From Burkholderiaceae bacterium (GTDB taxonomy: Bacteria; Pseudomonadota; Gammaproteobacteria; Burkholderiales; Burkholderiaceae_C), in contig JALOSD010000097.1 of assembly GCA_025458585.1 (NCBI GenBank), positions 1 to 6,296 on the forward strand: a stretch of DNA of 6,296 nucleotides, given 5' to 3'. The translations under genes and the position numbers were made by a program. The notes under the pieces were generated by a model. It had not been told where the DNA came from. It saw only the letters and a list, made by a program, of their open reading frames with translations, and did not search any database. The stretch's first letter is position 1; every line of letters begins with the position of its first letter. Below, in pieces: positions 1-5,782 of this stretch.

Positions 1-1
1 C

Positions 2-160
2 GACCTGGCGACCGAGATCCTGACGACGGCGAACTTCGATCGCCTCGAGCTGCAGCGATTCGTCGCCGTCTGGTGCCTCGGCCACGTCACCGCCTCGGCT
101 GCGCACCTGCGTGCGTGGCTCGCACGCCCGCAGGCACCGGGCGCCGCCGCGATCTCGTGA
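2..160 (+). CDS. C-terminal fragment of an unidentified protein (5' end off the left edge)
   Basis: An open frame enters from the left edge in frame 2 and ends at a TGA at 158-160, giving 52 visible residues. It starts DLATEILTTANF, runs through ELQRFVAVWCLGH and ends APGAAAIS. About 46 of the 52 third codon positions are G or C, as in the certain genes of this window, and the peptide has a natural mix of hydrophobic and charged helix-like stretches. The other frames here give Arg/Pro-rich peptides typical of shadow frames. I do not recognise the family from this tail; a regulator or enzyme C-terminus are both possible. It converges on the minus-strand gene cluster ending at 827, so it is probably not functionally tied to it. 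That it is coding is fairly likely; its function is unknown. Confidence 0.5.
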   Translation, partial: DLATEILTTANFDRLELQRFVAVWCLGHVTASAAHLRAWLARPQAPGAAAIS

Positions 161-216
161 TCGTCCGCGCGGCGCCTGCCGCCGGGCTGCTGCGAGGGAC
201 CGGGCGGGTGTTCCGA

Positions 217-356
217 ACAAATACAGTCGCAAATAGCACCCCGCGAAAAGCCTAGCGATCCGACGTGGCAATTCGGCCACAGGCGCACGAGAAGTCGTAA
301 ACCCGAGTGCACCTGACCGACCCGATGGCGCTGAGCTCGACAAACATAGTCGTAAA
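217..356. repeat. Two 17-bp near-identical direct repeats plus a shorter third copy, operator-like
   Basis: ACAAATACAGTCGCAAA at 217-233 and ACAAACATAGTCGTAAA at 340-356 match at 14 of 17 positions, and all three differences are transitions. A shorter copy of the core, AGTCGTAAA, lies at 293-301. On the minus strand the shared sequence reads TTTRCGACTRTRTTTGT. In the second copy the core also contains an interrupted dyad, CGAC-N7-GTCG, on the minus strand (339-353), as expected for a dimeric repressor site. No start codon of a credible gene follows closely on either strand, so the sites may control a gene that has decayed. The binding protein is unknown. Confidence 0.35.
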
Positions 357-466
357 CAATATCGCCGGGCCTGCCGCGAGCCAGTTCGTAGAGTGCCGGA
401 GGTCCTAAAGCTCTCACTTGCCACCCTACTCCGCGCTATTGCGGACGGCTGCTCTGCAGCATGAGC

Positions 467-539
467 TGACGGCGGCCGCTGGCGGATGAACTCGCACTGA
501 TCGCCACCAATCAGTCGTTGGGCGCAGCGGCCGCCGTCA
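467..539. repeat. 15-bp perfect inverted repeat enclosing a second small inverted repeat
   Basis: TGACGGCGGCCGCTG at 467-481 is the exact reverse complement of CAGCGGCCGCCGTCA at 525-539, with 43 bases between the arms. Inside that loop, ACTGAT at 496-501 pairs with ATCAGT at 510-515 around an 8-base loop. A single strand could therefore fold into a two-tier hairpin. There is no T-run after the stem on either strand, so it is not a standard intrinsic terminator, though its place between convergent genes would allow a bidirectional stop. Other possibilities are a small mobile or palindromic repeat, or a folded recombination site. The function is not established. Confidence 0.6.
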
Positions 540-826
540 ACACGAAAGGCGGCTATTTGAGCCTGTCCAGCCATGGGGCGGCGGCGACGTGATGTGCACA
601 TCGACAGCGACGACTTCACAACCACCGAAGCTGCCGAGGTCGACCCGTCACTGAACTCTATGCCTGCTCGCTCGATCGTCAGAGACGGCAGCATGCCCGA
701 CATTCAGACTCGAGGCTCGCCTTCATGTAAGGCCGTCGCCATGAGCGCAAAGGTCATCTGGACAGTGGACGGCAGGTTGCGAAAGCCGCGTACTTGTCCG
801 TACCCGTGACACCCACTGCCTACGAC

Positions 827-1828
827 TCAGGGCCGCAGCAGAACCTTTGCCGCTGCGCAGAGCCCGCGATCCAAGTCGACGAAGGCCTTTTGACCCTCGT
901 CGAGCGCCCGCTCCTCGACCCACGCAAGGTCGCCAAAGACGCCGCGCGCGAGCGCCGCCACCGTCGCTCGTAAGTCTGCCGTAGTGTAGGTGTAGGTACC
1001 GAGCAGGGTGATCTCGGCGAGTGTCAGCCGACGCATGTCGATCTCGCTTGCCCAGTCCTGCAAGCCGACGTGCATCACGACGCCGCCAGGCTTGACCGCG
1101 GCGATCGCCTGGTCACGCGTCGGTTTCGCGCCAACCGCGTCGATCACCACGTCGAAGGCCGCCTCGGCTGGCGGCGTCTCGCGCGGGTCGACGACCTTCG
1201 CGCTGGCGTAGCGCGCAACGGCATCGCGACGCAGCGCGTTCAGCTCGGCGAGCACGACCTCGGCCGCGCCGAGATGGCGCAGCAGCAGCGCCGAGAGCAT
1301 GCCGATCGCGCCGCCGCCGATGACGAGCACGCGGCATTCGTGGATCGGCCGTACGAGTACGCGCAGCACGAGGTGGATTGCGTGCCACGCGGTCGCCGCG
1401 GGCTCGGTGAGCGCCGCAGCGCGCGCGGGCAGGTCCTGCGGCATCGCGATCAGCGACGCGGCCGGAATGCTCATGTACTCGGCGAAGGCGCCGGCACGCG
1501 TCATGCCGACCATGGTCCGGTTCGCGCAAAGGTTGTTGCGGCCCTGAACGCAGAACTCGCACGTGCCGCAGGTGATCAGCGGGTTGCCGGTGAAGCGCCT
1601 GCCCAGGTCGAAACCCGGCGCGGCCGACTGGGCGACCGAGCCGACGAACTCGTGGCCGAGCACGAGCCCCGGCTTGCGCCGCGGGTCATGGCCGTGCCAG
1701 GCATGCATGTCCGAGCCGCAGATACCCACCGCCTCGATCTTCAGCACCACCTCGCCTGGCACGAGCTCGGGCATCGGCAGTTCACGCAGTTGCGTTTCGT
1801 TCGGGGCGGTGTAGACGAGGGCCTTCAT
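827..1828 (-). CDS. Zinc-dependent medium-chain alcohol dehydrogenase
   Basis: This 333-residue protein of the MDR superfamily should oxidise an alcohol (or reduce a ketone or aldehyde) with NAD(P) in the cytoplasm. The GroES-like N-terminal domain carries the catalytic zinc ligands Cys37, His59-Glu60 (GHE motif) and Glu142. The structural zinc lobe is complete, with Cys87, Cys90, Cys93 and Cys101. The Rossmann domain starts near residue 166 with the nucleotide loop GGGAIG at 171-176. Glu195, at the end of the second strand, suggests a preference for NAD over NADP. The family includes threonine, sorbitol, L-idonate and galactitol-phosphate dehydrogenases; the substrate cannot be assigned here. 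It is the last gene of the cluster. Its ATG overlaps the aminotransferase stop codon and has a GGAAA ribosome site 7 nt upstream, which fixes the start. Nothing looks broken. Confidence 0.93.
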   Translation of the reverse strand: MKALVYTAPNETQLRELPMPELVPGEVVLKIEAVGICGSDMHAWHGHDPRRKPGLVLGHEFVGSVAQSAAPGFDLGRRFTGNPLITCGTCEFCVQGRNNLCANRTMVGMTRAGAFAEYMSIPAASLIAMPQDLPARAAALTEPAATAWHAIHLVLRVLVRPIHECRVLVIGGGAIGMLSALLLRHLGAAEVVLAELNALRRDAVARYASAKVVDPRETPPAEAAFDVVIDAVGAKPTRDQAIAAVKPGGVVMHVGLQDWASEIDMRRLTLAEITLLGTYTYTTADLRATVAALARGVFGDLAWVEERALDEGQKAFVDLDRGLCAAAKVLLRP

Positions 1829-1840
1829 GGCGTGGTTTCC
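1825..1840 (-). promoter_or_regulatory. Translational coupling site: ATGA stop/start overlap with ribosome binding site
   Basis: On the minus strand the dehydrogenase ATG (1828-1826) overlaps the aminotransferase TGA (1827-1825) as ATGA. A Shine-Dalgarno-like GGAAA at 1840-1836, inside the last aminotransferase codons, sits 7 nt before the ATG. Such overlaps usually let ribosomes that finish the upstream gene start the next one, keeping the two products in step. Confidence 0.75.
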
Positions 1841-3162
1841 AGCAAGTGGGCGGTGTCGGAGATGGCGGCGCGCAGCGCTTCGACCATGCAGTCAACCTGC
1901 TGCGGCGTCGAAACGAACGGCGGGGCGAGCACCAACGTGTCGCCAGGCGCGCGCGTGAGCACGCCATGGTCGAACGCGGTGGCCTGTGCCGCGGCGCCGC
2001 GCGCACCGGGTCGACCCGGCATCGGGGCCAACTCGACGCCAGCGGCCAGGCCGATGTTGCGGATGCTGACGACACCCGGCGCATCGGCGAGCGCATGGAC
2101 GGCGTTCTCGAAGTGCGGCGCGAGCGCGGCCGCACGTTCGCACAGCGACTCGGCCTCGATCACGTCGAGCATTGCGAGCGCCGCGGCACTGGCCAGCGGG
2201 TGGCCCGAGCAGGTGTAGCCGTGCATCAGCTCCGACAAATGCGCTGGGCCCTGCATCAGCGTGTCGTGAATCTCGCGCCTCACGAGCACGCCACCGAGCG
2301 GCGCGGCCCCGTTGGTCACGGTCTTCGCGAAAACGATCATGTCGGGCACCACGTCGAAGGCCTGTGCCGCGAACATCGCGCCGAGCCTGCCGAAGCCCGT
2401 GATCACCTCGTCGAAGACGAGAAGCAGGCCGTGGCGGTCGCAGATCTCGCGCAGCCGGCGCAGGTAGCCGCGCGGCGGCACGAGCACGCCGGTGGAGCCG
2501 GCCACCGGCTCGACGATCACCGCAGCGATCGCCGACGCGTCGTGCAGCGGAATGATGCGCGTCTCGAGTTCGTCGGCCATCTCGGCGCCGCTCGGCGGCT
2601 GGCCGCGCACGAAAGCCTGCGTCGTTGCGTCCCAGGTAGAGCGCAGGTGGTCGCTGCGCAGCAGCGCGGTGCCGAAGGCACGGCGGTTGTTCGTCATGCC
2701 GCCGACCGAAATGCCGCCGAAGCCGACGCCGTGAAACGCACGCTCCCGGCCGACGAAGAGGTTGCGATGGCCTTCCCCGCGTGCACGCCAGTAGGCGAGC
2801 GCGATCTTCAGGGCCGTGTCGCAGGCCTCCGAGCCGCTGTTCGTCAGGAACACACGGTCGAGCCCCGGCGGCGCAACGATCGAGAGCCGCTCGGCGAGCG
2901 CGAACGCGCCCGGGTGGCCGACCTGGAAGTTCGACGCAAAATCGAGCGTGTCGATCTGCCGCTTCATCGCCTCGACGATGCGCGGATGGCGGTGGCCTGC
3001 GCCGACGCACCACAGACCCGAGGTGCCGTCGAGCACCTCGCGGCCGTCGGCGGTGCGGTAGACGACGCCTTCGGCCGCGACGACAAGCTTCGGCGCCGCC
3101 TTGAACTGGCGGTTCGGCGTGAACGGCATCCAGAAGGCGTCGAGTTCAGGCATCGTGTTCAT
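1825..3162 (-). CDS. Class III PLP-dependent aminotransferase (omega-amino acid:pyruvate type)
   Basis: A 445-residue fold-type I PLP enzyme of the beta-alanine/omega-amino acid:pyruvate transaminase group, which moves an amino group from a terminal amine or omega-amino acid to pyruvate. Visible landmarks are the N-terminal LDAFWMPFTPNRQF (7-20), phosphate-binding GSE (110-112), Glu218 in VEP, Asp251 in DEVITGFG (binds the pyridine nitrogen), the Schiff-base Lys280 in AKTVTNG, and GYTCSGHP (315-322), which supplies a Thr to the partner subunit. Arg404 in LTRAPGDTL aligns with the mobile arginine that binds substrate carboxylate in omega-transaminases. Length is normal for the family. The start at 3162 gives MNTMPEL; a second ATG at 3153 is also possible, and neither has a strong ribosome site. 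It lies 22 nt after the sulfatase and overlaps the dehydrogenase. Beta-alanine, taurine, GABA or a small amino alcohol derivative are all possible donors; the sequence does not decide. Confidence 0.93.
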   Translation of the reverse strand: MNTMPELDAFWMPFTPNRQFKAAPKLVVAAEGVVYRTADGREVLDGTSGLWCVGAGHRHPRIVEAMKRQIDTLDFASNFQVGHPGAFALAERLSIVAPPGLDRVFLTNSGSEACDTALKIALAYWRARGEGHRNLFVGRERAFHGVGFGGISVGGMTNNRRAFGTALLRSDHLRSTWDATTQAFVRGQPPSGAEMADELETRIIPLHDASAIAAVIVEPVAGSTGVLVPPRGYLRRLREICDRHGLLLVFDEVITGFGRLGAMFAAQAFDVVPDMIVFAKTVTNGAAPLGGVLVRREIHDTLMQGPAHLSELMHGYTCSGHPLASAAALAMLDVIEAESLCERAAALAPHFENAVHALADAPGVVSIRNIGLAAGVELAPMPGRPGARGAAAQATAFDHGVLTRAPGDTLVLAPPFVSTPQQVDCMVEALRAAISDTAHLLETTP

Positions 3163-3184
3163 CGTGCGGGAGCGCCAGGTTCTC

Positions 3185-4747
3185 TCAACGCTTGCGCGGG
3201 TGGTGCGGCGCCACCGCGGGCACGAACGGGAAGCGCCGCTTCGCCTTCGTCGCAGTCGTGTTCGGGTCGACCGCGCCGCGGACGAACTGCCGCGAGGCGT
3301 CGTTCAGGGGCTGGTAGTCCCAGGCGGACCACTTGCCCTCCAGCAGCGCCTCCTGCGCAAATAGCCGGCGTCGCTGCGAGGCAAGCACGTCGCGCTCGAT
3401 CGTCTCGACGTCCCAGCGCGCGAGGACCTCGGCGTGCATCGCCTGCTGGCGTTTCGCATGCTCCGGCCGGCCGGCCAGGTTGACGAGTTCATCGGGATCG
3501 CGCTTCAGGTCGAAGAGCATCGGCGGATCGGTGCGGCAATGCACGTACTTGAAGCTGTCGCGCAGCAGGATGCATGCAGGCGCGCAGACGCCTTCGCCGA
3601 GGAACTCGATCCGAGTCGTGTCCTCGCGGCCCGAGGAATCGCCCTGCAGCATGCCGGCGAGGCTCGCGCCGTCCAGCGTGTCGATCGGGTCCACGCCCTT
3701 GCCGTCGCTCGCCAGGTCGACGAAGGTCGGCAGCAGGTCGAGCAGCGACACCGCCTTCTCCTCGCGCAGCCCGTGCCCGACGCCCGGCCCGCTGGCGATC
3801 ATCGGCACGCGGACCGACCACTCGAAGGGCTGGAACTTAAACCACGAGCCGCGCTCGCCCATCATCTCGCCGTGGTCGGCGACGATGAACACGACGGTCC
3901 GTTCGGCGGCGCCGGTCCGCTCGAGCACGCCGAGCAGGCGGCCGACGAGCGAATCGAAGTACGAGGTCATCGCGTAGTAGGCGTGGCGCGCCGTGCGCAG
4001 GTTCTCTTCCGAGATGTCGTGCTCGTCTGCGCGGATCGTCAGCGCGTAGCGCCGTGACCACGGGTCGCGCTCCGCGAAGGGGATGAAGGGCACGCGCGGC
4101 AGGTCGATCTTGTCGTGGTCGTAGAGGTCCCAGAACTCCTTCGTCGTGATGAACGGGTTGTGCGGGTGCGTGAACGAGGCCCAGAGCAGGAAGGGCCGCT
4201 GGTCCGCATCGCGCGCCTGGTCGTACAGCCACTGCTCCGCGTGGTAGGCCACGTGCTCGTCGTAATCGATCTGCAGATTGCGCTCGCACAGGCCCGCCTC
4301 AACGACCGAGCGCAGGCTCATCCGCGACGGCGAGTAGGGCTCGTCGGTCTTCGTCCAGTCCGCGGTCCAGCCGTAGTCGGAGGGATAGATGTCGGTCGTC
4401 AGCCGCTCCTCGAAGCCGTGCAGCTGGTCGGCGCCGATGAAGTGCATCTTCCCCGACAGGCAGGTCCGGTAGCCCAGCCGCCGCAGGTAGTGGGCGAGCG
4501 TCGGTGTCGCCGACGAGAACTCGCCCGCGTTGTCGTAGGCGCCGATCGCGGAGGACATGCGCCCGGTCAGCATCGACGCCCGCGACGGCGCGCAGACCGG
4601 GTTGTTGCAGTAGGCGTTGACGAAGGTCACGCCGCGATCGGCCAGCCGGCTCAGGTTCGGCGTGATGACGCCGGGCTTGCCGTACATCGGCAGCACCATG
4701 GCGGTGAGCTGGTCGGCCTGGATGACGAGGATGTTCGGACGCGACAT
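3185..4747 (-). CDS. Choline-sulfatase-like type I sulfatase (BetC family), cytoplasmic
   Basis: A 520-residue formylglycine-dependent sulfatase of the alkaline phosphatase superfamily, hydrolysing a sulfate ester to alcohol and sulfate. Asp12-Gln13 (metal site) follow the first strand. The signature CAPSR at 52-56 with LTGR at 60-63 marks Cys52 for conversion to formylglycine. SGKMH (98-102) gives Lys100 and His102, THPH lies at 193-196, ADHGEMMGERG gives Asp291 and His292 for the metal, and Lys304 follows. The stretch GADQLHGFEERLTTDIYP (105-122) and the C-terminal segment from about 446 to 495, ending in a WDYQPL motif, are hallmarks of choline sulfatases. No signal peptide is present, as in BetC. 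The ATG at 4747 is preferred to a GTG at 4771 because GGCGGAG lies 6 nt upstream, while the GTG has a poorly spaced site. No bet genes surround it, and part of the choline-binding region appears to differ, so the substrate may not be choline sulfate. Confidence 0.9.
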   Translation of the reverse strand: MSRPNILVIQADQLTAMVLPMYGKPGVITPNLSRLADRGVTFVNAYCNNPVCAPSRASMLTGRMSSAIGAYDNAGEFSSATPTLAHYLRRLGYRTCLSGKMHFIGADQLHGFEERLTTDIYPSDYGWTADWTKTDEPYSPSRMSLRSVVEAGLCERNLQIDYDEHVAYHAEQWLYDQARDADQRPFLLWASFTHPHNPFITTKEFWDLYDHDKIDLPRVPFIPFAERDPWSRRYALTIRADEHDISEENLRTARHAYYAMTSYFDSLVGRLLGVLERTGAAERTVVFIVADHGEMMGERGSWFKFQPFEWSVRVPMIASGPGVGHGLREEKAVSLLDLLPTFVDLASDGKGVDPIDTLDGASLAGMLQGDSSGREDTTRIEFLGEGVCAPACILLRDSFKYVHCRTDPPMLFDLKRDPDELVNLAGRPEHAKRQQAMHAEVLARWDVETIERDVLASQRRRLFAQEALLEGKWSAWDYQPLNDASRQFVRGAVDPNTTATKAKRRFPFVPAVAPHHPRKR

Positions 4748-4753
4748 GGCTGA

Positions 4754-4760
4754 CTCCGCC
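4754..4760 (-). promoter_or_regulatory. Ribosome binding site deciding the sulfatase start
   Basis: GGCGGAG on the minus strand lies 6 nt before the ATG at 4747. It favours that ATG over the in-frame GTG at 4771, whose first bases overlap the stop codon of the Bug gene and which would add eight unconserved-looking residues. Confidence 0.65.
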
Positions 4761-4767
4761 TGGGCCG

Positions 4768-5742
4768 TCACTCGACCTTGATGCCCGCGGCGCGGGTGAT
4801 CTGCACCCAGCGCTGGTGCTCGGACTTCACGAAGGCCGTGAAGTCGGCGGCCGACGTGCCGACCGGCTCGTCACCCATGGCCGCCAGCGACTGCCGGACC
4901 GCATCGCTCTTCAGCGCCGTCGTCGCGGCCGCGTTGAGGCGCTGGACGACATCGGCCGGCGTCCCGGCCGGCGCGAACAGGCCGAACCAGGTCACGACGT
5001 CCACGCCGGGGGTGCCGGCTTCGGCGAAGGTCGGCACGTCGGGCAGCGCTGCCAGCCGGCGATCGCCGGTCACGGCCAGCGCCTTGATCTTTCCGCCGCT
5101 GACCTGCGGCATGACGAGCTGCGTGTTGCCGATGATGTAGGCGACCTCCCCGGCCATCAGCGCCGTCATCGCCTGCCCGCCGCCCCGGTACGGGACATGC
5201 TGCACGTCGATGCCTGCGGCCGACTTGAACAGCTCGCCGGCCACGTGGAGAGCGGTACCGTTGCCAGTCGACGCGTAGTTGAGCTTGCCGGGGCTGGCCT
5301 TGGCCGCCGCGACCAGGTCGCGGACACTGCCGGCCTGCACCTGCGGCGCAGTGGCCAGCACGAGCGGGCCCCTCGTGAGCTGGCTGATCGGTGCAAAGCC
5401 GGCGATCGGGTCGTACGGGAGCTTCGGGTAGATCCCGGCTGCGATCGCGTGCGTGGCGACCGATCCCAGCAGAATCGTGTGGCCGTCCGGGGCGGCCCGG
5501 GCCACGTTCCCGGTGCCGACGGTTCCGCCCGCGCCCGCTACGTTCTCGACGATGACGGGTTGGCCGAGGCTCTTTCGCATCTCTTCGGCCATCGGGCGCG
5601 CGACAGCATCGAGCGCCCCCCCGGCCGGGAAGGGCACGACCAGCGTGATCGGCTTCGACGGGAAGGTCTGCGCCGCGGCGGTGGTGGCGGCGACGGCCAG
5701 CGTGCAGACGGCCAAGCCTGCGGTCAGCGTGCGGAGGCTCAT
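4768..5742 (-). CDS. Bug-family tripartite tricarboxylate transporter substrate-binding protein
   Basis: A 324-residue periplasmic solute receptor of the Bug/TctC family, which captures small carboxylates or related ligands. The N-terminus is a classic Sec signal: Arg4, a hydrophobic core, and a likely cut after Ala24 (TAAA|QTF). The mature protein opens with FPSKPITLVVPFPAGG (27-42), the first ligand-binding loop, with Asp45 just after. It then shows a VENVAGAGGTVGT loop, YASTGNGT, and VPYRGGGQAMTALMAGEV, all typical of the family, and has the usual length. The ATG at 5742 is chosen because it begins the signal peptide and has AAGGGAA 7 nt upstream; the frame extends to 5805 but that would add a polar stretch before the signal and overlap the SDR gene. 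No TctA or TctB membrane genes are in the window, so it may serve a transporter encoded elsewhere or act as a sensor partner. Ligand unknown. Confidence 0.94.
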   Translation of the reverse strand: MSLRTLTAGLAVCTLAVAATTAAAQTFPSKPITLVVPFPAGGALDAVARPMAEEMRKSLGQPVIVENVAGAGGTVGTGNVARAAPDGHTILLGSVATHAIAAGIYPKLPYDPIAGFAPISQLTRGPLVLATAPQVQAGSVRDLVAAAKASPGKLNYASTGNGTALHVAGELFKSAAGIDVQHVPYRGGGQAMTALMAGEVAYIIGNTQLVMPQVSGGKIKALAVTGDRRLAALPDVPTFAEAGTPGVDVVTWFGLFAPAGTPADVVQRLNAAATTALKSDAVRQSLAAMGDEPVGTSAADFTAFVKSEHQRWVQITRAAGIKVE

Positions 5743-5749
5743 GCGGTGG

Positions 5750-5756
5750 TTCCCTT
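5750..5756 (-). promoter_or_regulatory. Ribosome binding site of the Bug gene
   Basis: AAGGGAA on the minus strand lies 7 nt before the ATG at 5742, in the 40-nt gap after the SDR stop codon. It supports the start that begins directly with the signal peptide. Confidence 0.7.
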
Positions 5757-5782
5757 CGTTGCGGTGGAGCGTTGAGGAGGCG

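Larger units (their letters stand above)
161..826. other. Long intergenic stretch between convergent genes, no convincing CDS
   Basis: The 666 bases between the left gene fragment and the end of the minus-strand cluster hold no reading frame that I trust. The longest candidate, 573-809 (+), has a third-position GC bias clearly weaker than the real genes, no recognisable motif and no clear ribosome binding site. Base composition is visibly less GC-rich here (for example 36 of 60 bases at 241-300). The stretch holds the 17-bp repeats at 217-233 and 340-356 and the nested inverted repeat at 467-539, both listed separately. No tRNA-like cloverleaf, CRISPR-type array or hairpin followed by a T-run was seen. 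It may be a decayed region or an old insertion junction; that is inference. Confidence 0.6.

Noticed and set aside
73..255. 60-residue open frame on the plus strand at the left edge
   Set aside because: It is Arg/Pro-rich and overlaps the better-biased frame ending at 160; it looks like a shadow.
573..809. 78-residue open frame on the plus strand in the intergenic stretch
   Set aside because: Third-position GC bias is clearly weaker than in the real genes, it has no clear ribosome site, and no domain is recognisable. It cannot be ruled out as a small gene, but I cannot support it.
760..826. Terminator downstream of the operon
   Set aside because: Only short imperfect stems (such as GGCAG with CTGCC about 40 bases apart) were seen, and none is followed by a T-run on the minus strand.
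1070..2218. 382-residue open frame on the plus strand
   Set aside because: Antisense to the zinc dehydrogenase and aminotransferase, both of which have complete catalytic motifs; the peptide is low-complexity and Arg-rich.
1846..3483. 545-residue open frame on the plus strand
   Set aside because: It lies antisense to the aminotransferase and sulfatase, is rich in Arg and His with no family motif, and is the usual shadow of GC-rich coding DNA.
3185..4747. Standard bet (choline to glycine betaine) operon
   Set aside because: None of betA, betB, betI or a choline transporter is present, and the neighbouring transaminase does not fit a quaternary amine.
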